Under the pieces are notes generated by a model. The model saw nothing but the letters and a program-made list of their open reading frames with translations, was not told the DNA's origin and made no database searches. Both the position numbers and the translations under genes were made by a program. Shown here piece by piece: positions 49,641 to 58,853 of a stretch of DNA of 64,000 nt. Each line of letters opens with the position of its first letter. The first letter of the stretch is position 1. Source of the stretch: Pseudomonas alkylphenolica (lineage in GTDB: Bacteria > Pseudomonadota > Gammaproteobacteria > Pseudomonadales > Pseudomonadaceae); contig NZ_CP009048.1 in NCBI RefSeq assembly GCF_000746525.1, forward strand, positions 4,839,501-4,903,500, read 5' to 3'.

Positions 49641-49905
49641 CGGCGCACCTGGTCGGGTAGTGCCCCATTTTCGAGAGCTCGATTTAAAACTCAAGGGTGG
49701 CAAAAACTGTGCAAGTACGTTCTCGGGACGGGCAATGAGGCATCCGCTGTTTTCTCGGGAGAACGGCATTAACCGCCATTTCGGAGCTACTGCCTAGAAA
49801 TGTGGGTGTGCGGCGACTTCTCTCTTTCACTAACGCATAGCAGTATACTTCCCCTTCTCAAAGCAGCCTCGTGCTGCTGTGGCGTGCCAAGGAGAAGTGG
49901 GCGTT
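49641..49905. other. Junction between arsenic and defence islands
   Basis: No gene was recognised. This 265-base stretch lies between the ArsO fossil and the Shedu-type gene and is less GC-rich than the ars genes. Confidence 0.4.
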
Positions 49906-51312
49906 ATGTATGACGCAGAATCAGTTTTCAATCCCAGTTTCCGCCTTGTTCCTAGCCTGCCAAATGAAGAACCAAGTAGAGACCTCTACATGGAAACCTT
50001 CTTCAATTTAGAAGAGCCGGACGCTTGGTACCCGTACCCTGAGAATCGCTGGCACCGCCTTGCCCGTATTTTCCCAGACCGTATCGTCACTTATCCGGTA
50101 TTCACCAATCCGCATGCACAACGCTACCTCACTTATAGACACGGCCGAATAAAGACCATTGTTTATGAAATGAAATATGTCCAGGATTTACCTGAGTCTT
50201 CGGATGCAGCTCTCACGTTGATCGACATGTACTTAACGTCGCGGATATGGAATAGCAGTAACTTTGGTCTTGGCTTGATCAAAGACCTGGAACCCATCTG
50301 TGCTGGCCTTATGCGTGTGCCCGACCTAAATACCTTGGTCGTGACCCACGACGATCAGATAAAGATTGATCGCAATTGCGCGCGCATTCCAGAACGGCAG
50401 TTGGATGACTTGAGGCGCACGTTCGATAAGGCCAATCGCAGACTGAAGGAACGTATCCGCGTAGCCAAGCAGTGGCATGTTCGCAACGCGCTGCTGGCAA
50501 AACTAGCACCCTCGCAATTCCCTGCCTTGGTCCAAGTGACTAGCACCGGTGAAATGGTCGAGTACCGAATGGCCAGCACCAAGCCCTCTCCAGCCATGGA
50601 GAGACAGCAACGACAGGCATCGGTGAGAACCGTTAGGCAGAATGCCAGACAGATTGCCAAAGACGCCCCGCATGAGCTACTCAATCTACACGCTGAAATT
50701 GAGCGAGTGACGCTCGCTAACATGATCGAGCTCTTCGAGAAGAAGCTTCAGCAACAGCTCACCGAAGCTCATTGGCAGCGTTTTTTTGAAGACAACATGT
50801 TCATCTTGTCACTGCTGTTCGCCCGACCGGTGAAGCTGCTTCACACTCAGTTCCATGCGCAAATGTCCGGTATCGATGGCTCCGGTGCTCAAATCGGGGA
50901 CTTTCTTTTCCGAGAGCTAGGGCAGCCGCTGGCGATTGTTGAGATCAAAAAACCGTCCAGCCCCCTCATGCAATCAAGTGCTTATCGCAACGACAAAGTG
51001 TTCGGACCGCATGCGGAGCTCAGCGGCGCGGTTACACAGGTTCTCTACCAGCAAACCGCGTTGCGCAGTAATTGGCTGTTTCACCAAACCAGATTGCAAG
51101 GCTCCCAACCAGATACGATCAAATGCATAGTCATCTGCGGCACCACGCCGACTGAACCCGAACCGCGGCGCTGCTTCGATATCTTTCGACACGCTTGCAA
51201 GGATGTGGAAGTCGTCACCTTCGATGAGCTTCTGGACAAGCTGAGGTTGCTGCTCCAACACCTCAGCCATGACAAGACTAACAATGAAGGAGACACCGGC
51301 AAGCAGAGTTGA
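49906..51312 (+). CDS. sduA: Shedu-type anti-phage nuclease (DUF4263)
   Basis: A 468-residue protein whose last 190 residues fit the Shedu/DUF4263 nuclease: HWQRFFEDNMFILSLLF, then IGDFLFRELGQPLAIVEIKK (Asp ... Glu-Ile-Lys core of PD-(D/E)XK), ELSGAVTQVLYQ, and TIKCIVICG. The N-terminal about 270 residues (beta-rich, then a long basic helical segment RQNARQIAKDAPHELL) is a variable Shedu sensor part. ATG at 49906 has AGGAGA about 10 bases upstream. Family assignment is by motifs; a search would confirm it. It is convergent with the helicase at 51400. Confidence 0.8.
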   Translation: MYDAESVFNPSFRLVPSLPNEEPSRDLYMETFFNLEEPDAWYPYPENRWHRLARIFPDRIVTYPVFTNPHAQRYLTYRHGRIKTIVYEMKYVQDLPESSDAALTLIDMYLTSRIWNSSNFGLGLIKDLEPICAGLMRVPDLNTLVVTHDDQIKIDRNCARIPERQLDDLRRTFDKANRRLKERIRVAKQWHVRNALLAKLAPSQFPALVQVTSTGEMVEYRMASTKPSPAMERQQRQASVRTVRQNARQIAKDAPHELLNLHAEIERVTLANMIELFEKKLQQQLTEAHWQRFFEDNMFILSLLFARPVKLLHTQFHAQMSGIDGSGAQIGDFLFRELGQPLAIVEIKKPSSPLMQSSAYRNDKVFGPHAELSGAVTQVLYQQTALRSNWLFHQTRLQGSQPDTIKCIVICGTTPTEPEPRRCFDIFRHACKDVEVVTFDELLDKLRLLLQHLSHDKTNNEGDTGKQS

Positions 51313-51399
51313 AGTGATGGGCGATAATCCAAGCGGCGCGGACCGTCAAAATGAGCTAGCAATTGGGTCATAGGTTAGCTAGCCCATAGCGAGGTTGGT

Positions 51400-53118
51400 C
51401 TACTTGCGAGCCGGGAGTTCTTCAAATCCAGCTGCGATCAAATCCCCGCGCAACGCTTTTAGGCTTGAGTTGGGAACGGCCAACCAAAACAGGTTCCTGG
51501 CTCTCGTGACTGCTACGTATCCAATACGTCCTTCCTCGGTAACCGTGCCTGCCAATAACGCTTCAACGTTCGGCTTCTTCGCTACATACAGAACCGCGCC
51601 AATGGATTCGCCTTTCACCTGGTGTACAGTTTCGACTCTGATTCCATGGCCGTCCTCTTGAGGACCCGCAGCGCCGGTGAGTGGGAGTTCCAGCAACCCG
51701 GTCTTCGCCAGTTTGTTGCCTAGAGTGCCTACAGCTTTCAACCCAGACTGCTTCTCGATGGCTGCGAGAAGAATCCTGATATTCATCATGAGCTTCGGAT
51801 GCCACTCAGTTTTGGCTAACAGCAACGATGATGGCAGTCCTGTCTCGGCGTTGCGAATGAAAGCCCATAGCAATCGTCTGAGCCTGAGCATCCACCCTTC
51901 ATGGGGTGCTCCTTGCAGGTTTGAGCTAAGCCCATTTGGGGGGTTGTTCAGCAATCCCACGACAGCCCGGCATACAAATTTAAAGCTCTCCTGGTATCGA
52001 CCTTGCCGGTCTCGAAGCAAAGACGCTTCTGTGAACATTGCGATCGTACCTTTCCCAGGAGGGGCGACGTTCCCGGCCAACACTGCGGCGCGCCCCGTCC
52101 CTCGGCTGAGAATTACCGCATCATTGTACTGCATACCCAGTTCATCGATATGAGCCTTGAACGCATCGAACAGCTTGGGCAGTTCCGATTCCTTGTACCC
52201 TACGAAATATGCTCCGCCTTGTTCGGGCTGCCGATCTGGCTCATCGTCCCGGCCGCAGAGCAAATTGGCGATATTGATGATCGGGGGCAGTGAGCGGTAG
52301 TTACGAGTGAGCTTGTAGCCAGTCACTCCAATACGATCCGTATAGGTGTTCAGGAAGGCGCCGTCAGCGCCAGCGAAGCCGTAGATGCCCTGGTTTACAT
52401 CACCAATTAGGGAGACTTGTACCCCAGCATCGATGAGCAACTCCAAGATAGCCTGATGCACAGTGCCCAAGTCCTGGGACTCATCAACCAGAAGCTGCGG
52501 ATACCGGGCTGCCAGAGCACGTAAAACTGTAGGCTGGTGGACCAAGGTCCGATACACCCAGTACCGGCCGAGTTCATGAGTGTAGGCACCTGTGCGGCCA
52601 AGGCGATTTACCGTGTTTAGAGCCTTTCCTGCATCGAGTTTTTCCACTCCGTCACGTGTATCGGTGAAGAAGTAGTGATTGCCATTCTGCATGCCGACTT
52701 TGATGTCTTTGATCGGCAGAGGGCGGCCCTCATCTGGCCAATATTGAAAACTGGCCAAGAAAGGCTCTGAGCCTGACACCAGGTATGCTGCTTGAGCCGC
52801 AGCCATTGTTCGGTAAGCGTGGGGACGCAATACATGCTGGGTGAAAAACCCATCAAGCGTGTCCACCTCCACTCGTTTGCGATTGGCGTCATCCGGCAGG
52901 GCCGAAGCGAGCTGTGCGTACCCCTTGTTGAACGTATTGACCGCAACATTGGAGAAAGACAAAAGCACGACCCGACCACGGCTGTTCTCCATCTTCTGCC
53001 GGATGGCAATCAGGCGCCTGATTGCCGTAGCCGTTTTGCCGCTCCCCGCGCACGCCGTGACAGCGATCGGCCCCAACGGCGCATTGATTATGTCCTTCTG
53101 CTCTTCGGAGAGCTTCAT
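51400..53118 (-). CDS. gajB: UvrD-like SF1 helicase, Gabija GajB-like
   Basis: A 572-residue UvrD/PcrA-type helicase. Motif I ACAGSGKTATAIRRL (about 22-36), motif II LLVDESQDLGT, motif III SLIGDVNQGIYGF, motif IV-like KLTRNYRSLPPI, motif V VETVHQVKGESIGAVLY and VI YVAVTRARNLFWLAV. It overlaps the upstream nuclease stop by four bases (53115-53118), so they form one two-gene unit. An OLD nuclease plus UvrD helicase is the Gabija layout. Here the nuclease is split by an IS, so this gene may be cut off from its promoter. Confidence 0.8.
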   Translation of the reverse strand: MKLSEEQKDIINAPLGPIAVTACAGSGKTATAIRRLIAIRQKMENSRGRVVLLSFSNVAVNTFNKGYAQLASALPDDANRKRVEVDTLDGFFTQHVLRPHAYRTMAAAQAAYLVSGSEPFLASFQYWPDEGRPLPIKDIKVGMQNGNHYFFTDTRDGVEKLDAGKALNTVNRLGRTGAYTHELGRYWVYRTLVHQPTVLRALAARYPQLLVDESQDLGTVHQAILELLIDAGVQVSLIGDVNQGIYGFAGADGAFLNTYTDRIGVTGYKLTRNYRSLPPIINIANLLCGRDDEPDRQPEQGGAYFVGYKESELPKLFDAFKAHIDELGMQYNDAVILSRGTGRAAVLAGNVAPPGKGTIAMFTEASLLRDRQGRYQESFKFVCRAVVGLLNNPPNGLSSNLQGAPHEGWMLRLRRLLWAFIRNAETGLPSSLLLAKTEWHPKLMMNIRILLAAIEKQSGLKAVGTLGNKLAKTGLLELPLTGAAGPQEDGHGIRVETVHQVKGESIGAVLYVAKKPNVEALLAGTVTEEGRIGYVAVTRARNLFWLAVPNSSLKALRGDLIAAGFEELPARK

Positions 53119-53400
53119 GGTTTGGCCGCTCCCTGGCAGACATGCTGGATGGCTTTCTGAAGATACTCAGGGACTGCGCAATCTGGCGTTTTGGCGATCT
53201 GCTCAGCAAATGCCTGACCGAATCGGCCCTTTTGCACATTGCTGCTACTGTCTTTGCGCTCGAACATCCCGCAAAACAACGCCTTGGCCTTTGCAGTGTT
53301 GTCTGGTTGAGCATCCACGATCTTGCGTAGCGCTTTTGAGATACGTGGGTGAGGGTCGGCTAACGCAGTAAGCATGGGACCGCGATTCGTCTCAAGCAGT
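53115..53400 (-). pseudogene. gajA: C-terminal piece of IS-split OLD nuclease gene
   Basis: The last 94 codons of the nuclease gene: LLETNRGPMLTALADPHPRI and so on, ending YLQKAIQHVCQGAAKP. Read after the TSD copy removed, it continues the frame of 56028-57619. The two pieces sum to 1878 bases (626 codons), so excision restores an exact open frame (…LEYDLA + LLETNR…). The seven-base duplication is GCCAGAT. The stop overlaps the helicase ATG. Confidence 0.9.
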
Positions 53401-53407
53401 GCCAGAT
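53401..53407. repeat. Target site duplication, left copy
   Basis: GCCAGAT directly next to the left IS end. The identical heptamer lies at the right end (56028-56034). Confidence 0.9.
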
Positions 53408-53535
53408 TGCGGATTCCACGCCATCCGGCCACCCAGTCCGCTCTCATCTGGCCAGGCATTCCAGGGCCATCTGGCCACCTGTTCCACGGCCATCCGGCCG
53501 GGCAGTCGGAGCGCAGCGACGCAGGGGTGGCATTG

Positions 53536-54291
53536 TTAGTCCGGGTTGGCTGGCGTCGTCAATTTCTGCGTCCGTTTGCGCATTGATTCACCCTTCAGAT
53601 TGATCCGGTAAGCGTTGTGCACCAGGCGGTCGAGGATAGCGTCGGCCAGGGTCGGATCGCCGATCAGTTCGTGCCAGTTGTCCACCGGCATCTGGCTGGT
53701 AACGATGGTCGAGCGCTGGCCGTAGCGGTCGTCCAGTAGCTCCAGCATGTCGCGCCGCTGTTCGGCGGTGAACGGGGCCAAGCCCCAGTCATCGAGGATC
53801 AGCAGGTCGGTCTTGGCGTAGCTGCTCATCAGCTTGGCGAAGCGCCCGTCGCCATGGGCCAGACCCAGTTCTTCCAGCAAACGCGGCAAGCGCAGGTAAC
53901 GCACGCTGTAGCCTTCTCGGCAGGCCTGGTGGGCCAGGGCGCAGGCCAGCCAGGTTTTACCGACACCGGTGGGGCCGCCGATGATCAGGTTGAGGCCGTC
54001 GCGTAGCCACTGGCCGCCGCTCAGTTGCAGGATCAGCGCCTTATCCAGCCCGCGCGGGCTGCGGTAGTCGATGTCTTCGAGGCAGGCGTTGTGCTTGAGC
54101 CGGGCCTGGCGCAGGCGGCTGCTCAGGCGCTTGTCGTCGCGTTCAGTCAGCTCGCGGTCGACCAGCAGGCCGAGGCGTTCCTCGAAGCTCAGGCTGTCGA
54201 TGTCCGGGGTTTTCAGTTGTTCGTTCAGCGCCTTGAGCATGCCGTGCAGGCGCAGGGTTTGCAGCTTGTCCAGGGTCGGATGGGGCAGCAT
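53536..54291 (-). CDS. istB: IstB-like ATPase helper of IS21 transposition
   Basis: A 251-residue AAA+ protein. Walker A is GGPTGVGKTWLACAL, Walker B TDLLILDDWGLAPF. The start MLPHPTLDKLQTLRLHGM at 54291 is used; the open frame continues to 55257 only by overlapping istA. It is 17 bases after istA. It loads IstA onto target DNA. Confidence 0.95.
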   Translation of the reverse strand: MLPHPTLDKLQTLRLHGMLKALNEQLKTPDIDSLSFEERLGLLVDRELTERDDKRLSSRLRQARLKHNACLEDIDYRSPRGLDKALILQLSGGQWLRDGLNLIIGGPTGVGKTWLACALAHQACREGYSVRYLRLPRLLEELGLAHGDGRFAKLMSSYAKTDLLILDDWGLAPFTAEQRRDMLELLDDRYGQRSTIVTSQMPVDNWHELIGDPTLADAILDRLVHNAYRINLKGESMRKRTQKLTTPANPD

Positions 54292-54308
54292 GGTGGGATT
54301 CCTTGTGT

Positions 54309-55838
54309 TCAGTGGTAGTAGCCGGGGCCGCGCAGGTTGGCGTGGTCGTCCGGCAGCAGGGGCAGGTGCTGCTGGGCCAGCGGCAGGTTCTCCAGCCCCT
54401 GGCGCAGGATCGATTCGAGGCTCTTGTAGCTGCACGTGCCGAGGCTGATGGCGCGACGGCAGGCCAACTCCAGGCGCACTTCGCCGTGGGTTTTGCCCAG
54501 GCGCAGGATGCCCAGGCAGGCCCGGTAGCCCTGCTGCGGATGGATGCGCCGTTCGAGGATGTGCCGGATCACGCCGGCGGTGTTCGGCCCGGTCTGCTCG
54601 GCCCAGCGGATCAGCCGTTGTGGCGTCCACTCGGCATGCTCGCGATGGCTCTTGGGCATGTGCTCGGCCTGCGTGCTGTGCCGGCCCTTGTGCATTGAGC
54701 GCAGGTGGCTGGCCACTCGCTGGTTGGCGTGGAAACACTCGACGGTGCGCGCCGTCAGGCGCACCTCCAGCTGCTTCTTCACCAGTTGATACGGCACCGA
54801 GTAGTAATGCCCATCGACCTCGACGTGGTAGTCGATGTGCACCCGCGCTTTCTTCCACTCGGCGTAGACGTAGGGTTGCTCCGGCAGGGGGCGCAGCGCC
54901 GGACGATCCAGGCTGTCGAAGGCCGTCTGGCGCGAGCCCGGCAGCTTCTTGAACGGGCGTTGGTTGAGCCGCTCCAGCAACACGGAGATGGCGCTGTTGA
55001 GTTCGTCCAAGGAGAAGAACTGACGGTTGCGCAGGGCCGCGAGGATCCAACGCTCGACCACCTGCACGCCGACTTCGGCCTTGGCCTTGTCGCGCGGTTT
55101 GCGTGCCCGCGCCGGCACCACCGCCACTCCGTAGTGCTCGGCAAGGTCGCGGTAGCTGGGGTTGATGTCCGGCTCGTAACGATGGGCCTTGCTCACCGCG
55201 CTGCGCAGGTTGTCCGGCACCACGATCTCCGGCACGCCGCCGAGGAAGGCGAAGCAACGGGTATGCGAGCCTAGCCAGTCCGGCAGCTGCTGCGACCAGG
55301 TGGCTTCGGCGAAGGTGTAGCTGGACGCGCCGAGCACCGCGACGAACACCTGCGCCTGGCGGATCTCGCCGCTGTGGCGGTCGATAACCGGCACCGTCTG
55401 GCCGGCATAGTCGACGAACAGCTTCTCGCCGACGCGGTGCTCCTGACGCATCACCACGTCCAGCTTGCCCTGCCAGGCCCGGTAGTGCTCACAGAACCAG
55501 CTGTACTGAAAGCCCTGCGGCTGGCTCAGGCGGTACTCCTGCCAGAGCAGCGCCAGGGTCACCCCGGGGCGGCGCAGTTCGGCATGCACCCATGCCCAAT
55601 CGGGTAAAGGCCGCTTCTCGCTGGCAACCGCCGGGGCCGGCGGGAACAGTTGCTGCTCCAACTCGGCATCGGACAACGAACAGGGCCAACTGAGACCACT
55701 GGCGGCAAAACGATTGAGGTAGTCGCCGACGGTGACACGACCGACCTGCACGCTGACCGCAATCTGGCGAGCTGATAGTCCGACCTCGAACTTGAGACGT
55801 AGTACTTCGCGAATCTTACGCATGGATAAACGCTCCAC
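54309..55838 (-). CDS. istA: IstA transposase (IS21 family)
   Basis: A 509-residue DDE transposase. It has an N-terminal helix-turn-helix (LSMRKIREVLRLKFEVGL, SARQIAVSVQVGRVTVGD), the catalytic core with VDYAGQTVPVIDRH (first Asp), PDNLRSAVSKAHR (second Asp) and an E in the KAKAEVGVQVVERWI segment, then a basic C-terminal. The GTG at 55838 has AGAGG 6 bases upstream; ATG at 55823 is an alternative. No stop or frameshift. Confidence 0.95.
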   Translation of the reverse strand: MERLSMRKIREVLRLKFEVGLSARQIAVSVQVGRVTVGDYLNRFAASGLSWPCSLSDAELEQQLFPPAPAVASEKRPLPDWAWVHAELRRPGVTLALLWQEYRLSQPQGFQYSWFCEHYRAWQGKLDVVMRQEHRVGEKLFVDYAGQTVPVIDRHSGEIRQAQVFVAVLGASSYTFAEATWSQQLPDWLGSHTRCFAFLGGVPEIVVPDNLRSAVSKAHRYEPDINPSYRDLAEHYGVAVVPARARKPRDKAKAEVGVQVVERWILAALRNRQFFSLDELNSAISVLLERLNQRPFKKLPGSRQTAFDSLDRPALRPLPEQPYVYAEWKKARVHIDYHVEVDGHYYSVPYQLVKKQLEVRLTARTVECFHANQRVASHLRSMHKGRHSTQAEHMPKSHREHAEWTPQRLIRWAEQTGPNTAGVIRHILERRIHPQQGYRACLGILRLGKTHGEVRLELACRRAISLGTCSYKSLESILRQGLENLPLAQQHLPLLPDDHANLRGPGYYH

Positions 55839-56027
55839 GACGACCTCTCTGCTTCGAAAAAGAGGTCGATGGTAGTGAAGAAATCCTGCGTAGCTGCCTG
55901 CCCGGTTGAGTGGCCGGATGGCCGTGGAATCAGTGGCCGGATGCGCGTGGAATGGGTGGCCGGATCAGCGTGGAATCGGTGGTCAGATGCTCATGGAATG
56001 GGTGGCCAGATGACCGTGGAATCCGCA

Positions 56028-56034
56028 GCCAGAT
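56028..56034. repeat. Target site duplication, right copy
   Basis: GCCAGAT, matching the left copy at 53401-53407, directly after the right IS end. Confidence 0.9.
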
Positions 56035-57619
56035 CGTACTCCAAGGTTTTCAGACCGTGGAACACCTTCACAAAAGCGTCTTCGGACTCCATCATCTTGA
56101 CGGTGTTGCTAGACAATCTCACATCGTCTCCAAGCGATGGATAGACCTCTTTCCTTTTAACCTTTTTCTTCTTCACCGGTTCGGCGATCGGATCTTCCTC
56201 TTCAGGCGCATCCGTTTCTTCCATGTAGGCAGCCTCGGCAAGCAGATCCTCGATCCCTTCCGCATCCAGCTCGCCCTCTATCGGGCCCTGTACCTCTTCT
56301 TCTTCGAAAGGATCGGCGTCGGTCACGACAGCGACCGGAATTCGTAGACCCTTCTCACCAAACAGCGGCAAGAAGGAGTCGAAATTGAGCCCCTCAACAC
56401 TGATCAGACTGACACCATACTCCCGGAGATCAAGGTTCATAAGCTTGGCGAGCGCATCGACAAGCATGAGCTCCGCAGCACCTTCGACGAAAATGACCCG
56501 ACGGGCAAAAAACAACTCGGCTCTGGTCACGTCCAGATAACGCTCAAGCTTTTCCCGTTTACCCTTGGCAAATTTGATGTCACGGGGGAAGAAGGTCTCC
56601 ACGCCGGCATCGCTCTCTACCAGGCATACCAGAGACTCGAGCTTTGAATTGCTGGCAAAGTTTGGGGAGTGGCTGGTGACGAACAGTTGCACTGACTTTT
56701 CGCCTTCACTCGCTGGCACGCCTGCGAGATACCGCAACAGGACACGCTGTAATTGAGGATGTAGATGCGCCTCTGGCTCCTCGACAATCAAGCTTCGATA
56801 GGCTGCGTCAGGGTTTTTGGCCAGCTCGCTGAGCACTACCGCCATGAAAATCAGGTTGTTGAAGCCCAGTCCGTTCTGCTCAATCTCCAAAGCTTCAGCG
56901 GTGAGGGAAAGCCGAGCAGAAAGACGCTGGAAATCTGTTGCGCTAAGCCCCACAGCGAGCGTCTGTGCCAGCTGCTCTCCCATCATTAAGCCATGTCGAG
57001 ACGATATCGCGGTATGAGTGCTTTGGATTGACTCGTTTTGCTGGAGTTTTTCATCCAGTTCTTTCAGCGCCGCGTTGATTGCTTCACGACCTTCATCATC
57101 TGTAAGCAAGTGCAGCAAACGTGCCAGCTGGCTGTTACGGCTAGGTCGAAGCCCCTGCGCGGCATCTCGCAAAGGCTGCAAATAGACACCACGAAGGTTT
57201 TCCATCATATCGGAGGTGAGTGCAACCTCCTGGTGATCGCCGCACCAACGTTTTACTCTGAAGCGCCCCGTCTGATCCGCATCGGTGTACCGGACATGAA
57301 CATGCGCCTCCATAGTCTTGTCAGCGCACGGCTTGAGCGCTGCAATAAAGTCCGCTTCATCCTCGTGGCTGAGATCTCTGAAGACAAAATGGAAGTTAAT
57401 ATCGCCAGTTGGTTCGCCTTCAACCGGGCGATGTCGGTCCGAAACATCGAGACGGGGATAGGGCTCATCATGTCCCGCGAGAAGCGTCCGGAGCGCATCC
57501 ACTACCGCGCTTTTGCCTACGTTGTTTGGCCCTACCAGCACATTCAAACCAGGCTGAAATTTCAGCGTGGCTTCGCGCAGCTTGCGGAAGTTTTTGATGG
57601 TCAGCTCAGCTAGGTACAT
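56028..57619 (-). pseudogene. gajA: N-terminal and central part of IS-split OLD-family nuclease (Gabija GajA-like)
   Basis: About 531 codons of an ATPase-TOPRIM protein, truncated by an IS21 insertion. Walker A VGPNNVGKSAVV (29-40), signature region and Walker B SLIVEEPEAHLHPQ, then a TOPRIM domain: RVIFVEGAAELMLVDAL (Glu), SLISVEGLNFD, and VAVVTDADPFEEEE (DxD). An acidic 60-residue insert (EELDAEGIEDLLAEAAYMEE) and basic KKKKVKRKE lie after the TOPRIM core. ATG 57619 has GGAG upstream. With the helicase it fits class 2 OLD/Gabija. The stop of the truncated frame lies within the IS (55991). Confidence 0.85.
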
Positions 57620-58145
57620 GAAGGTCTCCATCCTTGTTTTTATGGATGAAATCCTATTCGAGATGAAATGTGCAATAGGACAGTGCGTCAGATAAAAAAT
57701 GGGAGTTTCAGCGCTCTGTGGATGGATCGAACCTTCCCTGGCGAGCAATGACCAGCTGGGGCAGGCCAAACTGCTACGCTGAAGAGGCAGATAAAAAACG
57801 AGGCTCGGTTCGAATGAAAATCACTGGTCGCGTGGAAACTGAGGCGTGACTAATTTGCGCGTCGATGTGTACGGCGGCTCACCCGTCTGGACAACGGCAA
57901 TCTGCAATATGAAATGCCCCAGGCGCACTGGGATGTCATTATTTCATCGCCTTGCGAATAGTGTTAAGTGATCCTCCGGCAAAGCGACCAACAGGTTCCG
58001 TATCCGCGCCGCTCACGAGAGCGATGTCCCGGAAGCGGCTTCGTTTTTCGGTGCGTGCGGCCAGCCGGGATAGAGAAAATATGCGGCAGAGCTCCAACAG
58101 CCCCAATTCGCTTCGACTCTCGGATTTCATGATGTCCCGAGTGCG
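57620..58145. other. Gene-poor stretch with coding-like scraps
   Basis: No whole gene. A minus-strand frame 57939-58130 (63 codons, ...SRLAARTEKRSRFRDIALV) looks like a piece of a helix-turn-helix protein. A plus-strand scrap near 57877-57955 reads RLTRLDNGNLQYEMPQAH. Neither has a start site or partner and both look like decayed remnants. Confidence 0.35.
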
Positions 58146-58409
58146 TCAATAGACGCCATACTCAAGCCTCACTAGATGGTCGACGACTTGTCGGTAGCGA
58201 TCAGCATCTGCCAGCAGACTACAGGGCGTGCGCATGTCCAAGCCAAGAGCTGGCCGCGACACCCATTCGGATGCTAGCCGGTAACTACCCAAAACATCGG
58301 TCGCCTGGTTCATGACCTGACTTCGACGCGCCATGAAGCACCGGTGCGGCGTGCTCCAACAACCGGCTAGCAAAGGAAAACAGGGTCCTATAAGGATGAT
58401 CGATGCCAT
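58146..58409 (-). pseudogene. Fragment of an Xre/MbcA/ParS-type antitoxin (DUF2384)
   Basis: The last 50 residues (ATDVLGSYRLASEWVSRPAL, then MRTPCSLLADADRYRQVV and HLVRLEYGVY) fit the toxin-binding C-terminal domain of Xre-MbcA-ParS antitoxins: a Trp/Pro-rich loop, a 'RTPxxLL' turn and a terminal 'RxExGVY'. The N-terminal DNA-binding domain is missing (the upstream residues look random) and no RES-type toxin follows. It is a fossil of a toxin-antitoxin pair. Confidence 0.7.
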
Positions 58410-58853
58410 ATAGCTTCCGCCACCACCATGCGCTTTTTGGTCACGTTTACCTTACTCCATTGGCCGCTGCACATCGTCGCCGGCAGGATGACTGGTAGCG
58501 TTCATTTATCGGCCGGTGGCACTGCTGATGAGTAGTGCCACCGGCCTCTCCGAATTGAGGAGCCTTGGGGAGTGCAACGTCAAACCACAGACCCTTGATG
58601 ACCCTTTCTGCGAGGGTGGACTTGGTTACAGCAGGGGTAGATTATCTGTCGGCGGCTAGGCCAGTCTAAGCTTTGGAATGGTTTCTCATGTACTCGTCAG
58701 GATAAGAGCACGGCTACAACCCAACCACATACGAACGAAGGGATTCATCTCTTTGGATTCGCAGCAGCACCTAGCGACCAGTTTTAACTATCTAAGAACA
58801 ATGCTCAGTTTTCGCCTCCTACTCAGAGCCTACTAATAACATCGTCAAAAGGC
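58410..58853. other. Intergenic region with a long hairpin
   Basis: No gene. A perfect 13-base inverted repeat (58511-58523 with 58534-58546, 10-base loop) is the only clear feature. Confidence 0.6.
58511..58546. repeat. Perfect 13-base hairpin
   Basis: GGCCGGTGGCACT pairs with AGTGCCACCGGCC around a ten-base loop. No T-run follows. It may be a REP-like or transcript-end element, or a recombination site. Confidence 0.6.

Larger units (their letters stand above)
53408..56027. mobile_element. IS21-family insertion sequence (2620 bp)
   Basis: The element has outer ends beginning TGCGGATTCCACG on both sides (left plus strand 53408; right minus strand 56027). Subterminal repeats with the core (G)TGGAAT lie at both ends: about five at the right (55918-56024) and three at the left, the usual multiple-repeat ends of IS21. 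Genes istA and istB run minus. A seven-base duplication brackets it. Whole and undamaged, so it looks recent. Confidence 0.95.

Noticed and set aside
53536..55257. A 573-codon open frame on the minus strand
   Set aside because: Only the last 251 codons are IstB. The N-terminal half is an Ala/Arg/Gly-rich overlap of istA in another frame, typical of GC-rich shadow reading.
55991..56027. End of the nuclease frame reading into the IS
   Set aside because: The apparent stop at 55991 belongs to IS sequence; the true C-terminus is at 53115.
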